Shown: in pieces, positions 1-6,660 of the stretch
Layout of the letters: every line of letters starts with the position of its first letter
Position numbering within the stretch: position 1 is the stretch's first letter
Assembly (NCBI GenBank): GCA_900543175.1
Contig: UQQO01000098.1
Span: forward strand, 1-8,392
Length of the DNA stretch: 8,392 bases
DNA from: an uncultured Fusobacterium sp.
GTDB taxonomy: Bacteria > Fusobacteriota > Fusobacteriia > Fusobacteriales > Fusobacteriaceae
Direction of reading: 5' to 3'
Position numbers and translations under genes: made by a program
Notes under the pieces: model-generated
The model's input: the letters and a program-made list of their open reading frames with translations, nothing else
What the model was told of the DNA's origin: nothing
Databases searched by the model: none

Positions 1-5
1 ATAAT

Positions 6-36
6 AATAGTTACGAAGTAACGAACTATTTTTTAA
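6..36 (+). terminator. putative plus-strand terminator of a gene left of the window
   Basis: AATAGTT at 6-12 pairs with AACTATT at 24-30, and an alternative inner stem GTTAC/GTAAC (10-14 with 18-22) closes on a GAA loop. The plus strand continues with a run of six T, which the minus strand lacks on the other side. This suggests a rho-independent terminator for a convergent gene that ends just outside the left edge. The stem is AT-rich and the gene is not visible, so this is tentative. Confidence 0.4.
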
Positions 37-68
37 ATAAAAAAAGGAGATAAAATTTTACCTCCTTT
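36..68 (-). terminator. rho-independent terminator after the KdsC-type phosphatase gene
   Basis: AAAGGAG (43-49) and CTCCTTT (62-68) form a 7-bp stem around an AT-rich self-complementary core. In minus-strand RNA the 61/50 pair becomes a G-U wobble, so the stem is continuous; on the plus strand it would be an A-C mismatch. A U-rich tail (TTTTTTTATTT) follows in the minus direction. Orientation and position, 40 nt after the stop codon at 108, fit the phosphatase gene. Confidence 0.75.
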
Positions 69-107
69 AACGATACTTTTATATAATTTCAGCGATTTTT
101 AATTTTA

Positions 108-611
108 CTATTTTTGATTTAAAAATCTATTTATTACATTTTCCCAAGTTCCATTTTCTTTCATTAGAAATTCAATAAACTCTCTTACTGCTCCATCTCC
201 ACCATTTTTATTAGAGATAAAATCAACTCTTTCTAAAACTTCAGTTGCACTGTTTTTAGGAGCTGCTGCAATCTTTACCATTCTCATTACACCAAGATCA
301 TTGATGTCATCTCCCATATAAGCTACTTCATCTAAAGTTATACCCAATTTAGCTATTAACTTTTCCATCTCTTGAACCTTATTTGATATCCCTTGAGCTA
401 CCTCTTGAATCCCTAACTCATCTGCTCTTCTCTGTACAATATTAGAAGATTTTCCAGTAATTATTGCAACTATTCCTCCCTCTTTTATCCATTGAGCTAT
501 TGCAAACCCATCTTTTACATCAAAGGCTTTTAAATTATTATCTTTATCATCAGTATATATTTTCCCATCTGATAGTGTACCATCTACATCTAAAGCTATT
601 AATTTTATCAT
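108..611 (-). CDS. kdsC: KdsC-type HAD phosphatase (3-deoxy-D-manno-octulosonate 8-phosphate phosphatase)
   Basis: 167-residue single-domain HAD hydrolase of the KdsC size class (these are tetramers without a large cap domain). Motif I DVDGT has nucleophile D8 and general acid D10. Motif II is T52 in IITGKSS, the motif III lysine is probably K78, and motif IV is GDDIND (100-105). The C-terminal GGDGAVRE segment (about 138-145) matches the GGxGAxRE tail typical of KdsC. Family members remove phosphate from KDO-8-P to give KDO for LPS inner core and act in the cytosol. The ATG at 611 is preceded by a purine-rich GGAG/GAGG stretch. No other KDO genes (kdsA, kdsB, kdsD) are in view, so the substrate rests on family resemblance; a related sugar or acylneuraminate phosphatase is possible. 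The gene lies 81 nt after rpsT, behind that gene's terminator. I see no clear promoter of its own, so it may depend on read-through or on a weak TATAAA-containing site around 635-645. Confidence 0.85.
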   Translation of the reverse strand: MIKLIALDVDGTLSDGKIYTDDKDNNLKAFDVKDGFAIAQWIKEGGIVAIITGKSSNIVQRRADELGIQEVAQGISNKVQEMEKLIAKLGITLDEVAYMGDDINDLGVMRMVKIAAAPKNSATEVLERVDFISNKNGGDGAVREFIEFLMKENGTWENVINRFLNQK

Positions 612-643
612 CTTTCCTCTTCTCCTTTTAAATTTTTATATAA

Positions 644-674
644 AGAAAAAAGGATATCCAATACAGGATATCCT
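644..674 (-). terminator. rho-independent terminator of rpsT
   Basis: AGGATATCC (651-659) and GGATATCCT (666-674) form a perfect 9-bp stem with a 6-nt loop, followed in the minus direction by TTTTTTCTTT. It begins 19 nt after the rpsT stop codon. It separates rpsT from the phosphatase gene, although such terminators often leak. Confidence 0.9.
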
Positions 675-692
675 CTCACATACTAAGAAAAA

Positions 693-953
693 TTATAGTG
701 CGTTTACTTTAGCAGCTAATCTTGCTTTCTTTCTAGATGCTGTATTTTTCTTCATGATTCCTTTGCTTACTGCTTTATCTAATTCTTTGTAAGCTACTGA
801 TAGAGCTGCTTTTGCTGCTTCTACATCTTTAGTATCTACAGTTGTTAAAACTTTTTTAGTCATAGTTTTAACTCTAGATTTTACTGCTTGATTTCTTTCT
901 CTGTTTCTTTCTGCTACTAAAACTCTCTTTTTAGCTGATCTTGAATGTGCCAA
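693..953 (-). CDS. rpsT: 30S ribosomal protein S20
   Basis: 86 residues once the correct start is used, the usual S20 length (about 85-90). The N-terminus AHSRSAKKRV and the Lys/Arg/Ala-rich body are characteristic, as is the KxGxxKKNTASRKKARLAAKVN tail (about 66-84) with its helix-bundle pattern. S20 binds 16S rRNA in the body of the 30S subunit. The start is the TTG at 953: GGAGG (966-962) lies 8 nt upstream, and the next residues AHSRSAKK match the mature S20 N-terminus. An upstream in-frame TTG at 968 overlaps that Shine-Dalgarno and is not the start. A strong promoter lies at 1003-1031 and a terminator at 644-674, so the gene is mainly monocistronic. Confidence 0.97.
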   Translation of the reverse strand: MAHSRSAKKRVLVAERNRERNQAVKSRVKTMTKKVLTTVDTKDVEAAKAALSVAYKELDKAVSKGIMKKNTASRKKARLAAKVNAL

Positions 954-1002
954 ATTAAAAACCTCCAATTATTTTCAAATAAATTAATTATTTTTCCATA
1001 AG

Positions 1003-1031
1003 ATGATATCATAAATTAAACAAAATGTCAA
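1003..1031 (-). promoter_or_regulatory. strong sigma-70-type promoter of rpsT
   Basis: On the minus strand a perfect -35 TTGACA (1031-1026) is separated by exactly 17 nt from a -10 TATCAT (1008-1003). TG at 1011-1010 makes an extended -10 (TGATATCAT). Transcription should start near 996, giving a leader of about 40 nt before the TTG start. This is the best promoter in the window and fits a highly expressed ribosomal protein gene. Confidence 0.85.
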
Positions 1032-1044
1032 CCTGTTATTGACA
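1026..1044. repeat. inverted repeat covering the rpsT -35 box
   Basis: TGTCAA (1026-1031) and TTGACA (1039-1044) are perfect 6-bp inverted arms around a 7-nt spacer. The proximal arm is the rpsT -35 hexamer itself. It could be a small operator or merely a second -35-like hexamer facing the other way. No good -10 follows the plus-strand TTGACA at 16-18 nt. Confidence 0.35.
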
Positions 1045-1114
1045 AGAAGTAATTTTAATTTGTTTAAGTTAAGCTACAAAAGAGACACCTTTTCTTGTAC
1101 AATGGACCATACTT

Positions 1115-1123
1115 ATTCTACCA
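1115..1123 (-). promoter_or_regulatory. possible second, upstream promoter of rpsT (extended -10)
   Basis: The minus strand reads TGG-TAGAAT, an extended -10 one mismatch from TATAAT. The -35 position (about TTTTAA at 17 nt) is poor. It would give a leader of about 155 nt ahead of rpsT. E. coli rpsT also has tandem promoters, but AT-rich intergenic DNA produces such hexamers often, so this is tentative. Confidence 0.3.
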
Positions 1124-1175
1124 TAAATTACCAAAAATTAAAAGTATTTTTTATAAATTTTACTCTCTTTTTAAA

Positions 1176-2690
1176 CTAATTTTTTTCAATCTTAGTAAGA
1201 ACATGGTGTCCATTTGGTCTAAAAATAAAGCCAGAAATATTTTTTCTCATTCCTATTAACTCATTTTTTCTAAGAATAGGAATAATAGGTAGATCCTCTT
1301 CAAGAATAGCTTGTGCCTCTCTATATATTTCAGCTCTCTTCTCAATATCTGTTTCCATTCTTCCTTGTTCAGCTAATTTATCATATTCAGGATTGCTATA
1401 AAAACTTCTGTTTCCAGCAGCTCCCCTAGCATTAGTGTGATATAGTGGATATAAAACTATATCTGAATCATTTGTTCCTGGAAACCAACCTCCAAGTATA
1501 AGTTCATGCTCTCCTAAAGCACTTTTTTCAAGATAAGTACCCCACTCAACAGATTCAATAGCTAGATCAATTCCTAACTCTTTAAGATTTGCTTGAATAA
1601 TTTGAGCTGTTTGAATATTTGTAGGTGTAGCATCTGTCATTATTCTCATTTTAGAAGGAATATTTTTTAAATTAGCTATTATCTCTTTTGCCTTTTCAGG
1701 TTTTAAAGTGATATCTCCAGTTGGTTTACCTCCTATCATATTAGGACTAACCATAGATGTTGCTGGCTCTCCTGCATTGTCATATACAGCTGCTAAAACT
1801 CCCTTTCTATCTAGCACCATATTTACAGCTTGTCTAAACTCTTTTTGATTAAAAGGTTCTTTCTCTAAATTAAATCCAAGATATTCAGTTCTCATTGAAG
1901 GTTTATTTACAAGAACTAGATCTTTATTCTCCTCTACAAATTTTGCATCTGAAGGGTTTAAGTTATATGCTATATCTACTTCTCCAGTTTCTAAAGCTAT
2001 CAATCTATTATTTCCCTCTGGAATTACTTTAAATACAAGCTCATCAATATTAGGTTTCCCCATAAAGCTCTCTTCAAAGGGTTCAAATTTTAAAATATCT
2101 CCACTGTTCCAGTAAGTTAATTTAAAAGGTCCTGTTCCATTAGGTTTAACAGCGATTTCACTCTCTCCTCTTTTTAAAGTGTCCTCTTTATTTATAATTC
2201 CACATAGTGATAAAGTTAAATTATACAATACTGGTGAAAACTCACTTGAAAGAAGTATTCTTACATGAGAATCATCAACTATCTCTACCCCACTTATTTT
2301 TTCAAGTAAGATACGAGTTCCAGCTTTTTCTCTCATTCTTTCAACAGAAAAGGCAACATCTTCCACTGTAAGTTCAGCTCCATTATGAAACTTTATCCCT
2401 TTTCTAATAGTAAACAGGATAGATTTAGGATTTTCAAACTCCCATTTCTCAGCAACCTCTGGTATAAGCTCCCCATTGTCATCAACTGCTAAAAGAGTAT
2501 TAAATATCTGTCTTGCCACTCTCATTGAATCTACTTGATTTGCTAAAGGTGGATCAAGTGTTTTAGGTTTTGTAGCTTGTGCTACTGTTACTACTTTCTT
2601 TGTGTCCCCTACGCTTTTACTCTCCTCTTTTGTTTCATTCCCACATGCCATAAATATAAAAGAAAGTAAAAGAAATATTAATTTTTTCAT
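1176..2690 (-). CDS. ABC transporter substrate-binding lipoprotein, peptide/nickel family (SBP family 5)
   Basis: 504 residues. The N-terminus MKKLIFLLLSFIFMAC is a lipoprotein signal peptide with probable lipidated C16, so the mature protein is membrane-anchored on the outer face of the inner membrane. Family-5 hallmarks run in order: TLDPPLA (about 44-50), the GIKFHNGAELTVEDVAFSVER block (about 98-117), GTGPF (185-189), EYLGFNL (269-275) and PFNQKEFRQAVN (about 279-290). The C-terminal region has the usual SNPEYDKL and EEDLPIIPIL segments. These proteins deliver di- or oligopeptides, or sometimes nickel, heme or glutathione, to an ABC importer; the ligand cannot be read from sequence. The ATG at 2690 is chosen because GGAGG (2700-2696) lies 5 nt upstream; the in-frame TTG at 2702 overlaps that site. 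No permease or ATPase genes adjoin it, so it probably feeds a transporter encoded elsewhere. No convincing terminator follows, so some read-through into rpsT is possible. Confidence 0.92.
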   Translation of the reverse strand: MKKLIFLLLSFIFMACGNETKEESKSVGDTKKVVTVAQATKPKTLDPPLANQVDSMRVARQIFNTLLAVDDNGELIPEVAEKWEFENPKSILFTIRKGIKFHNGAELTVEDVAFSVERMREKAGTRILLEKISGVEIVDDSHVRILLSSEFSPVLYNLTLSLCGIINKEDTLKRGESEIAVKPNGTGPFKLTYWNSGDILKFEPFEESFMGKPNIDELVFKVIPEGNNRLIALETGEVDIAYNLNPSDAKFVEENKDLVLVNKPSMRTEYLGFNLEKEPFNQKEFRQAVNMVLDRKGVLAAVYDNAGEPATSMVSPNMIGGKPTGDITLKPEKAKEIIANLKNIPSKMRIMTDATPTNIQTAQIIQANLKELGIDLAIESVEWGTYLEKSALGEHELILGGWFPGTNDSDIVLYPLYHTNARGAAGNRSFYSNPEYDKLAEQGRMETDIEKRAEIYREAQAILEEDLPIIPILRKNELIGMRKNISGFIFRPNGHHVLTKIEKN

Positions 2691-2725
2691 ACATACCTCC
2701 AAATTAAATATTTATCCCTAATATA

Positions 2726-2754
2726 TTCATAGCACAATTTTATTGTTCAGTCTA
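2726..2754 (-). promoter_or_regulatory. putative promoter of the substrate-binding protein gene
   Basis: On the minus strand TAGACT (2754-2749; 4 of 6 to TTGACA) is followed after 17 nt by TATGAA (2731-2726; 4 of 6 to TATAAT). It sits between the bat operon terminator and the start codon at 2690, where a promoter is needed. The spacer holds a small palindrome, ACAAT-AAA-ATTGT (2734-2746), that could be an operator or chance. Other AT-rich -10 candidates lie nearby, so exact placement is uncertain. Confidence 0.4.
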
Positions 2755-2770
2755 TATTTTTATCTAAAAA

Positions 2771-2817
2771 ATAAAAAAAGTTATAAACTGCTAATTTCTA
2801 ACAGCCTATAACTTTTT
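2771..2817 (-). terminator. rho-independent terminator ending the bat operon
   Basis: In minus-strand RNA, AAAAAGTTATA (2817-2807) pairs with the complementary TATAACTTTTTT (2785-2774). An inner stem CTG/CAG extended by a U-G wobble closes on a 5-nt loop. A T-rich tail (TTTTTTTATTTTTT) follows. The wobble forms only in the minus-strand transcript, which supports this orientation. It begins 4 nt after the DUF4250 stop codon. Confidence 0.88.
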
Positions 2818-2820
2818 TAA

Positions 2821-3012
2821 CTATTTGTAGATAAATTGATTTGTTTTATCGTTATAGATATAACCATTATCATTAAAACGAGCTAAAAGATCATCTTTCT
2901 CTACCTCTTCTCCCTCACAAAAATCATCAAGGGAAGAGTAAAAATCTCTCAGTTTCATATTAATCATACTGTAAGCTATATTGATATCCATAACTAAATA
3001 ATTTGCTCCCAC
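2821..3012 (-). CDS. DUF4250 family small protein
   Basis: 63 residues, cytoplasmic, with no signal peptide or membrane segment. The stretch INMKLRDFYSSLDDFCEG (about 17-34), followed by an acidic helix, LLARFNDNGY and TNQF near the C-terminus, matches my memory of the DUF4250 pattern (N-x-KLRD ... LD-x-LC ... L-x-x-G-Y-x-Y ... NQF). The function of the family is not known to me; the compact helix-rich layout resembles small DNA-binding or adaptor folds, but that is speculation. The start is GTG at 3012, sharing its G with the batD stop codon (TAGTG), with GGAG 8 nt upstream. The alternative ATG at codon 8 would place the nearest GGGAG 14 nt away and would shorten the usual N-terminus. It is the last gene of the bat operon and is immediately followed by the terminator. 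Confidence 0.8.
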   Translation of the reverse strand: MGANYLVMDINIAYSMINMKLRDFYSSLDDFCEGEEVEKDDLLARFNDNGYIYNDKTNQFIYK

Positions 3013-4667
3013 TATTTAATCTCCTTTTTCAAAATTTTAATAATCTCTTTTCTATCTAAAGGCTCAAGATTATAGATTTTCTCCTCAATATCTCTATTTA
3101 ATTGAACAATTGCATTGCTAGCTCCACTTTTAACAAGTCTATCTTCAAGATGAACCTTAGGGCTAAAATTAAATACTTCCTTCATTAAATTACAATAAAG
3201 ATCATAAAATTCTAAATCATCTTTTGCTCTTTTCATAGATCTAAAGTCATATTTTATACCTTTCTTTTCTACTTTTTTTCTTAAAAGTAAAAGCAGTAAA
3301 ATTAGTATAATAACTCCTTCACCAATTATTATACCATAAATTCTTGCTAAATGCTTATGATCTTCTGACTCTAAAACTTCTTCAGAGATAGCAGGAATAT
3401 TACTGATCTCCACTTTATCTAGTTTTTGTTGTTTGGGCTCTTCCTTAGTAGTATTTAACTTTGTAGAGGTAGCTTGTTGTTGAATAGTTTGAATATTACT
3501 TGTAGTATTTTCACTTTGTACCCCACCTAAAACTTTAAAATTTTTACTAGGAACTGTAAAATATTTATAGCTTTTACTTTCTGTATCAAAATATGGTATT
3601 TTAATCTCTGGAATAGTTTTTTCACTATTAGTTCTAGGAATAAAAGCTATTTCAAAAGTTTTTTCACTGTAATATTTTCCATTTATAATCTTTTCACTAC
3701 TACTTTTTACACTTTCAAAAATATTAAATCCTGCTATATCATAGGGAATAATCTTTTCTAAAGTATCTAAGTTTACATCTCCATAAAGTTTTAAAGTAAG
3801 TAAAATAGACTCTCCTAAATTTACTTCATCTCTATTCCAATTAAATTCACCTTTTAATTTTCCAACTACATTTTGAAATCCTGTTGGTTGATTTGTAGGT
3901 AGTGGAAGAATATTTAATTTAATCTCCTCTCCACCTAAATATACAACAGGTTGATTTCCATAGTACCACATATCATTATTGTTGCTTTCAACAACTGCTA
4001 TATGAGCACTTTTTATAGTTTTCTCTCCAGAAGAGTTAGGTTGTAAAATACTTTGTTGTAAAGTCAATTCTAACCCTTGTTTACCTTGTGGAGTTGTAAA
4101 AGTTTTTTCTGGGTATCTCCTATTTTGTTCAGTAGGAAAAACCTCTTTTACAGAAAAATTATTAAAAACAGGGGGATCAATATATTTTAGATCACTTATA
4201 GGTACAGTTGTAAGAAGTTTCTCTTCAAAGGGAATTTTCTCCCCAAAGTAGTACTCTTGATTATTTTTAGGTTCTGTTTTTAAACTAATCTTATCTGATA
4301 TATTAACATTAGTAACTTTTGCCTCTTTTGAAACAATTATTTCCAAAGGATTAGAAACTTCCTTTTCTCCTTTTAATTGTAGAGTAAAAGTCCCCTCTTT
4401 AATTGGAAGAAGGGTATACTTATCCAATATAGTTGATGATTTTTTACCATTTATTATAGTATAACTTCTTTGTACACCTTTTGAAAGCACTTTAAAATTA
4501 TTAAGTCCTTCAATGGTATAGTCCTCTTTTTCACTGTTGGTAAACTTTACATTTAAAGCAATAGGCTCATTTACCCTTGGATTTGTATTATTTACATCTA
4601 AGGTTGCCTCTGTAAATGTAAGAACACTTATCAATAAAAATAGAAGTAGACTTACTATTTTTTTCAT
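3012..4667 (-). CDS. batD: BatD-family protein (Ig-like extracytoplasmic domains, one TM)
   Basis: 551 residues. A signal peptide (about 1-20) is followed by a large beta-rich extracytoplasmic region (about 22-385). That region contains the BatD hallmark LPLPTNQPTGFQNVVGKLKG (254-273), leading into a second Ig-like module with NLGESILLTLKLYGDVNL. A Ser/Thr/Gln-rich linker (about 384-418) precedes a TM helix (about 444-463) and a Lys-rich cytoplasmic helical tail (464-551). BatD proteins belong to the Bat (Bacteroides aerotolerance) cluster and are thought to act in an envelope complex with the VWA proteins BatA and BatB; the exact biochemistry is unsettled. The ATG at 4667 has GAGGTG 5 nt upstream and lies 15 nt after the batC stop. 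Its stop codon overlaps the DUF4250 start. The cytoplasmic tail resembles in layout that of the first protein of the cluster (7628-8347). Confidence 0.9.
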   Translation of the reverse strand: MKKIVSLLLFLLISVLTFTEATLDVNNTNPRVNEPIALNVKFTNSEKEDYTIEGLNNFKVLSKGVQRSYTIINGKKSSTILDKYTLLPIKEGTFTLQLKGEKEVSNPLEIIVSKEAKVTNVNISDKISLKTEPKNNQEYYFGEKIPFEEKLLTTVPISDLKYIDPPVFNNFSVKEVFPTEQNRRYPEKTFTTPQGKQGLELTLQQSILQPNSSGEKTIKSAHIAVVESNNNDMWYYGNQPVVYLGGEEIKLNILPLPTNQPTGFQNVVGKLKGEFNWNRDEVNLGESILLTLKLYGDVNLDTLEKIIPYDIAGFNIFESVKSSSEKIINGKYYSEKTFEIAFIPRTNSEKTIPEIKIPYFDTESKSYKYFTVPSKNFKVLGGVQSENTTSNIQTIQQQATSTKLNTTKEEPKQQKLDKVEISNIPAISEEVLESEDHKHLARIYGIIIGEGVIILILLLLLLRKKVEKKGIKYDFRSMKRAKDDLEFYDLYCNLMKEVFNFSPKVHLEDRLVKSGASNAIVQLNRDIEEKIYNLEPLDRKEIIKILKKEIK

Positions 4668-4682
4668 ATTTTCACCTCATAT

Positions 4683-5702
4683 TTACCATTTGTTATTAGA
4701 ATTTCCAGTTTCAATATTCATAACTCTCTCATTATTTTTAAATGATTGTTTTTCATTACCTTCAAGTCTTTTTAAGATAACTCCAATTTCATTCTTTTTA
4801 ATGTCCTCTTTAGAGTCTTTTATATCACCTGTGGAAGCTCCTCCACTTTGATTTTTATCTTTTTGATCTTGTAGTTGATTGTTATTTTCTTGGTTTTCTC
4901 CACTATTATTTTGTTGATTTTTATCTTGTTGATCATTACCATTTTGATTATTTTGTTGCTGATCATTGTTTTGTTGATCTTGTTTATTCTGTTGATTATT
5001 ATTTTGGTTATTTTGTTGATGTTGATTGTTCTTATCTTTCTGATTATTATTATCAGAATTATTTTGCTTGTCATTTTGTTGTTTATTATCTTGTGAGTTA
5101 TCCTTTTGATCTTGGTTATTACTATCATTATTTTTTTGTTGTTGATCATTTTGATTATTCTTATCTTGGTTTTGATTATTTTGATTTTGTTGATTCTTAT
5201 CTTTATTTTCCTGTTGATTATCTTGTTTATTTTGATTGTCTTGATTTTGTTGTTGCTCTTTTTCTAAATCTTCAATCTTCTTTAAAACAATCTCATAATT
5301 CTTTTTAATATTTATATCATCAGATTGTTTCATAGCTTTTTTATACTCTTCCAAAGCTAATTTATAGTTTTTCTTTGCTTCTTCTGGATTTTCTTTTATT
5401 AAATTATCACCTAAAAAAGCATAGGAATTTCCTCTTAAAAAGAACTCATCACTTTCATTTTCAATAACCTCTTTATATTTTTTCTCCTCATAAAAAGACT
5501 TAATAATATTCTTTTTTACATTGGGATTATCTTTTAATTTTAGAGAAAGTTCATAGTTTTTCCTAGCCTCTTCAAAGTTTTCATTCTTAAAAAAAGAGTT
5601 TCCTTTAGAGATATAATAGTATGCTCTAGCACTATTGAGGTTGATGCCAAAAGCAAAGAGAGAAAGAAGAAGCAACAAAATAGATATTACCTTATTTTTC
5701 AT
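4683..5702 (-). CDS. batC: BatC-like TPR protein with a long Gln/Asn-rich tract
   Basis: 339 residues. A hydrophobic signal/anchor segment (about 5-20) is followed by TPR-like helices (about 30-63 and 84-124, with ARAYYYISKGNSFFKNENFEEA and NPEEAKKNYKLALEEYKKA). Residues 149-285 are almost only Q, N, D and K with a few E, S, G and H. The C-terminus, SKEDIKKNEIGVILKRLEGNEKQ, resembles the short conserved C-terminal helix of other BatC proteins. BatC is regarded as an extracytoplasmic TPR scaffold of the Bat complex. The ATG at 5702 is chosen: GGAGG (5715-5711) lies 8 nt upstream, while the in-frame GTG at 5711 overlaps that site. The start overlaps the batB stop by 11 nt. Reading frames on other strands and phases across the tract are artefacts of its low complexity. 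The batC name rests on operon position plus TPRs and tail. Confidence 0.85.
   Translation of the reverse strand: MKNKVISILLLLLSLFAFGINLNSARAYYYISKGNSFFKNENFEEARKNYELSLKLKDNPNVKKNIIKSFYEEKKYKEVIENESDEFFLRGNSYAFLGDNLIKENPEEAKKNYKLALEEYKKAMKQSDDINIKKNYEIVLKKIEDLEKEQQQNQDNQNKQDNQQENKDKNQQNQNNQNQDKNNQNDQQQKNNDSNNQDQKDNSQDNKQQNDKQNNSDNNNQKDKNNQHQQNNQNNNQQNKQDQQNNDQQQNNQNGNDQQDKNQQNNSGENQENNNQLQDQKDKNQSGGASTGDIKDSKEDIKKNEIGVILKRLEGNEKQSFKNNERVMNIETGNSNNKW
4848..5258 (-). repeat. low-complexity CAA/AAT codon tract encoding the Gln/Asn region of BatC
   Basis: About 410 bp built almost only from CAA, AAT/AAC, GAT and AAA codons, visible on the plus strand as TTG/ATT/TTT/ATC triplets. There is no fixed repeat unit, but short units such as CAA-AAT recur many times. 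Such DNA is prone to replication slippage in triplet steps, so its length may vary between strains without breaking the frame. Confidence 0.85.
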
Positions 5703-6660
5703 CTTTCGCACCTCCTCTTAAAAGATAACCTAAAAGAATAAACAACATTCCTATTCCAAGAGGTATTTGAAAATATTTTTTATACACAGTCATATTTTCA
5801 TTTCTTTGGTTTTTTCTCTCAAGGTTAGCTGTATCTTTGAAAAAATCTATTGTATTATCCTTTAAATTATTTACTTCATAATACTTTCCATCACTACTTT
5901 CAGCTAGTTTTTTCATAAAATCTGAGTTTAATTTGCTCACTACTGGAGAGCCATTTTCATCTTTAATAAAACCAACTTTTTTACCATTAATATACTCAGG
6001 AATGATACTTCCCTCATCTGTACCTATTCCAATAGCATAGACATTGAGTTTATGTTTTTTCACAAAATCCAAAGATTTTTTATCAAAATCTCCACCATCT
6101 GAAAGTATAATAATAGTCTTATTTTCACTTTGAATCTCATTAAAAGATTTTTCAGCTAATTCCAATGCTTGATAAAGCTCAGTTCCTCCACCAGAAATTA
6201 AATTTGAATCAAGAGCATTAATATAGTTGCTACCTATTGAGTAATCATCAGTAAGTGGCATTTGAATATATGCACTATCTGAATATGGGATAAAACCTAT
6301 TCTATCTCCCTTTAAATTGTGCAACAGTTTTTCAAGAGTTCTTTTTGCTCCCTCAAGTCTATTGGGATAAACATCCTCTGCCATCATAGAACGTGAAGTA
6401 TCTATTAGAGCATAGATATTTAATCCCTTTACTTCTACATTTTCACTATCAATAGGCTTTTGTGGAGAAAGTAGAGAGATAGCTACTAACAAAGCTCCAC
6501 AACTGATTAAAAATATTTTTAAACTTTGAACAAAATTGTATTTTTTCATTTTTAATATACTTAATATTCTATTTCTTTTTTGCATACCTATAATCATCAG
6601 AATGAGTATAAGCAGTGGAATTATACAGTATATTAAAAGATTAAGATTTCCAAATTCCAT
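5692..6660 (-). CDS. batB: BatB, VWA-domain membrane protein
   Basis: 322 residues. Two N-terminal TM helices (about 8-25 and 48-65) and one near the C-terminus (about 297-314) flank a von Willebrand factor A domain (about 80-275). The MIDAS metal site is complete: DTSRS (D87, S89, S91), T160 in SGGGT and D188 in LSDGGD. The SLLSPQKP segment after the second TM corresponds to the short A-x-x-x-P motif of Bat VWA proteins. Such domains bind a divalent cation and partner proteins, and here probably form the extracytoplasmic or membrane core with BatA. The ATG at 6660 has GAGGTG 5 nt upstream and lies 15 nt after the batA stop. The stop overlaps the batC start by 11 nt. The BatB rather than BatA assignment comes from order (second VWA gene, followed by the TPR gene) and the GGGT and SDGGD motifs. 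Confidence 0.92.
   Translation of the reverse strand: MEFGNLNLLIYCIIPLLILILMIIGMQKRNRILSILKMKKYNFVQSLKIFLISCGALLVAISLLSPQKPIDSENVEVKGLNIYALIDTSRSMMAEDVYPNRLEGAKRTLEKLLHNLKGDRIGFIPYSDSAYIQMPLTDDYSIGSNYINALDSNLISGGGTELYQALELAEKSFNEIQSENKTIIILSDGGDFDKKSLDFVKKHKLNVYAIGIGTDEGSIIPEYINGKKVGFIKDENGSPVVSKLNSDFMKKLAESSDGKYYEVNNLKDNTIDFFKDTANLERKNQRNENMTVYKKYFQIPLGIGMLFILLGYLLRGGAKDEK

Noticed and set aside
1039..1067. Divergent plus-strand promoter using TTGACA at 1039-1044
   Set aside because: No acceptable -10 lies 16-18 nt downstream (TGTTTA/GTTTAA), and no plus-strand gene follows.
1069..1110. 13-codon minus-strand frame (MVHCTRKGVSFVA) upstream of rpsT as a leader peptide
   Set aside because: No Shine-Dalgarno precedes it and there is no regulatory codon run; a frame this short is expected by chance.
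1130..1175. Terminator for the substrate-binding protein gene
   Set aside because: Only weak AT pairings (such as AGTA/TACT) can be drawn, without a stable stem before a U-tract, so I did not annotate one.
2691..2702. TTG at 2702 as the start of the binding-protein gene, and likewise TTG at 968 for rpsT and GTG at 5711 for batC
   Set aside because: Each of these codons overlaps the GGAGG ribosome site of a better-placed downstream start.
4537..4851. Plus-strand open frame of 104 codons
   Set aside because: It lies antisense to the batD start and batC end, has no family features and no convincing Shine-Dalgarno; it is a shadow.
4820..5308. Open frames on both strands across the Gln/Asn tract (minus 4820-5149; plus 4875-5096 and 5093-5308)
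   Set aside because: They are products of the triplet low-complexity DNA, encode strings of Ile/Lys/Asn or Leu/Ile/Val, and lie inside the well-supported batC frame.
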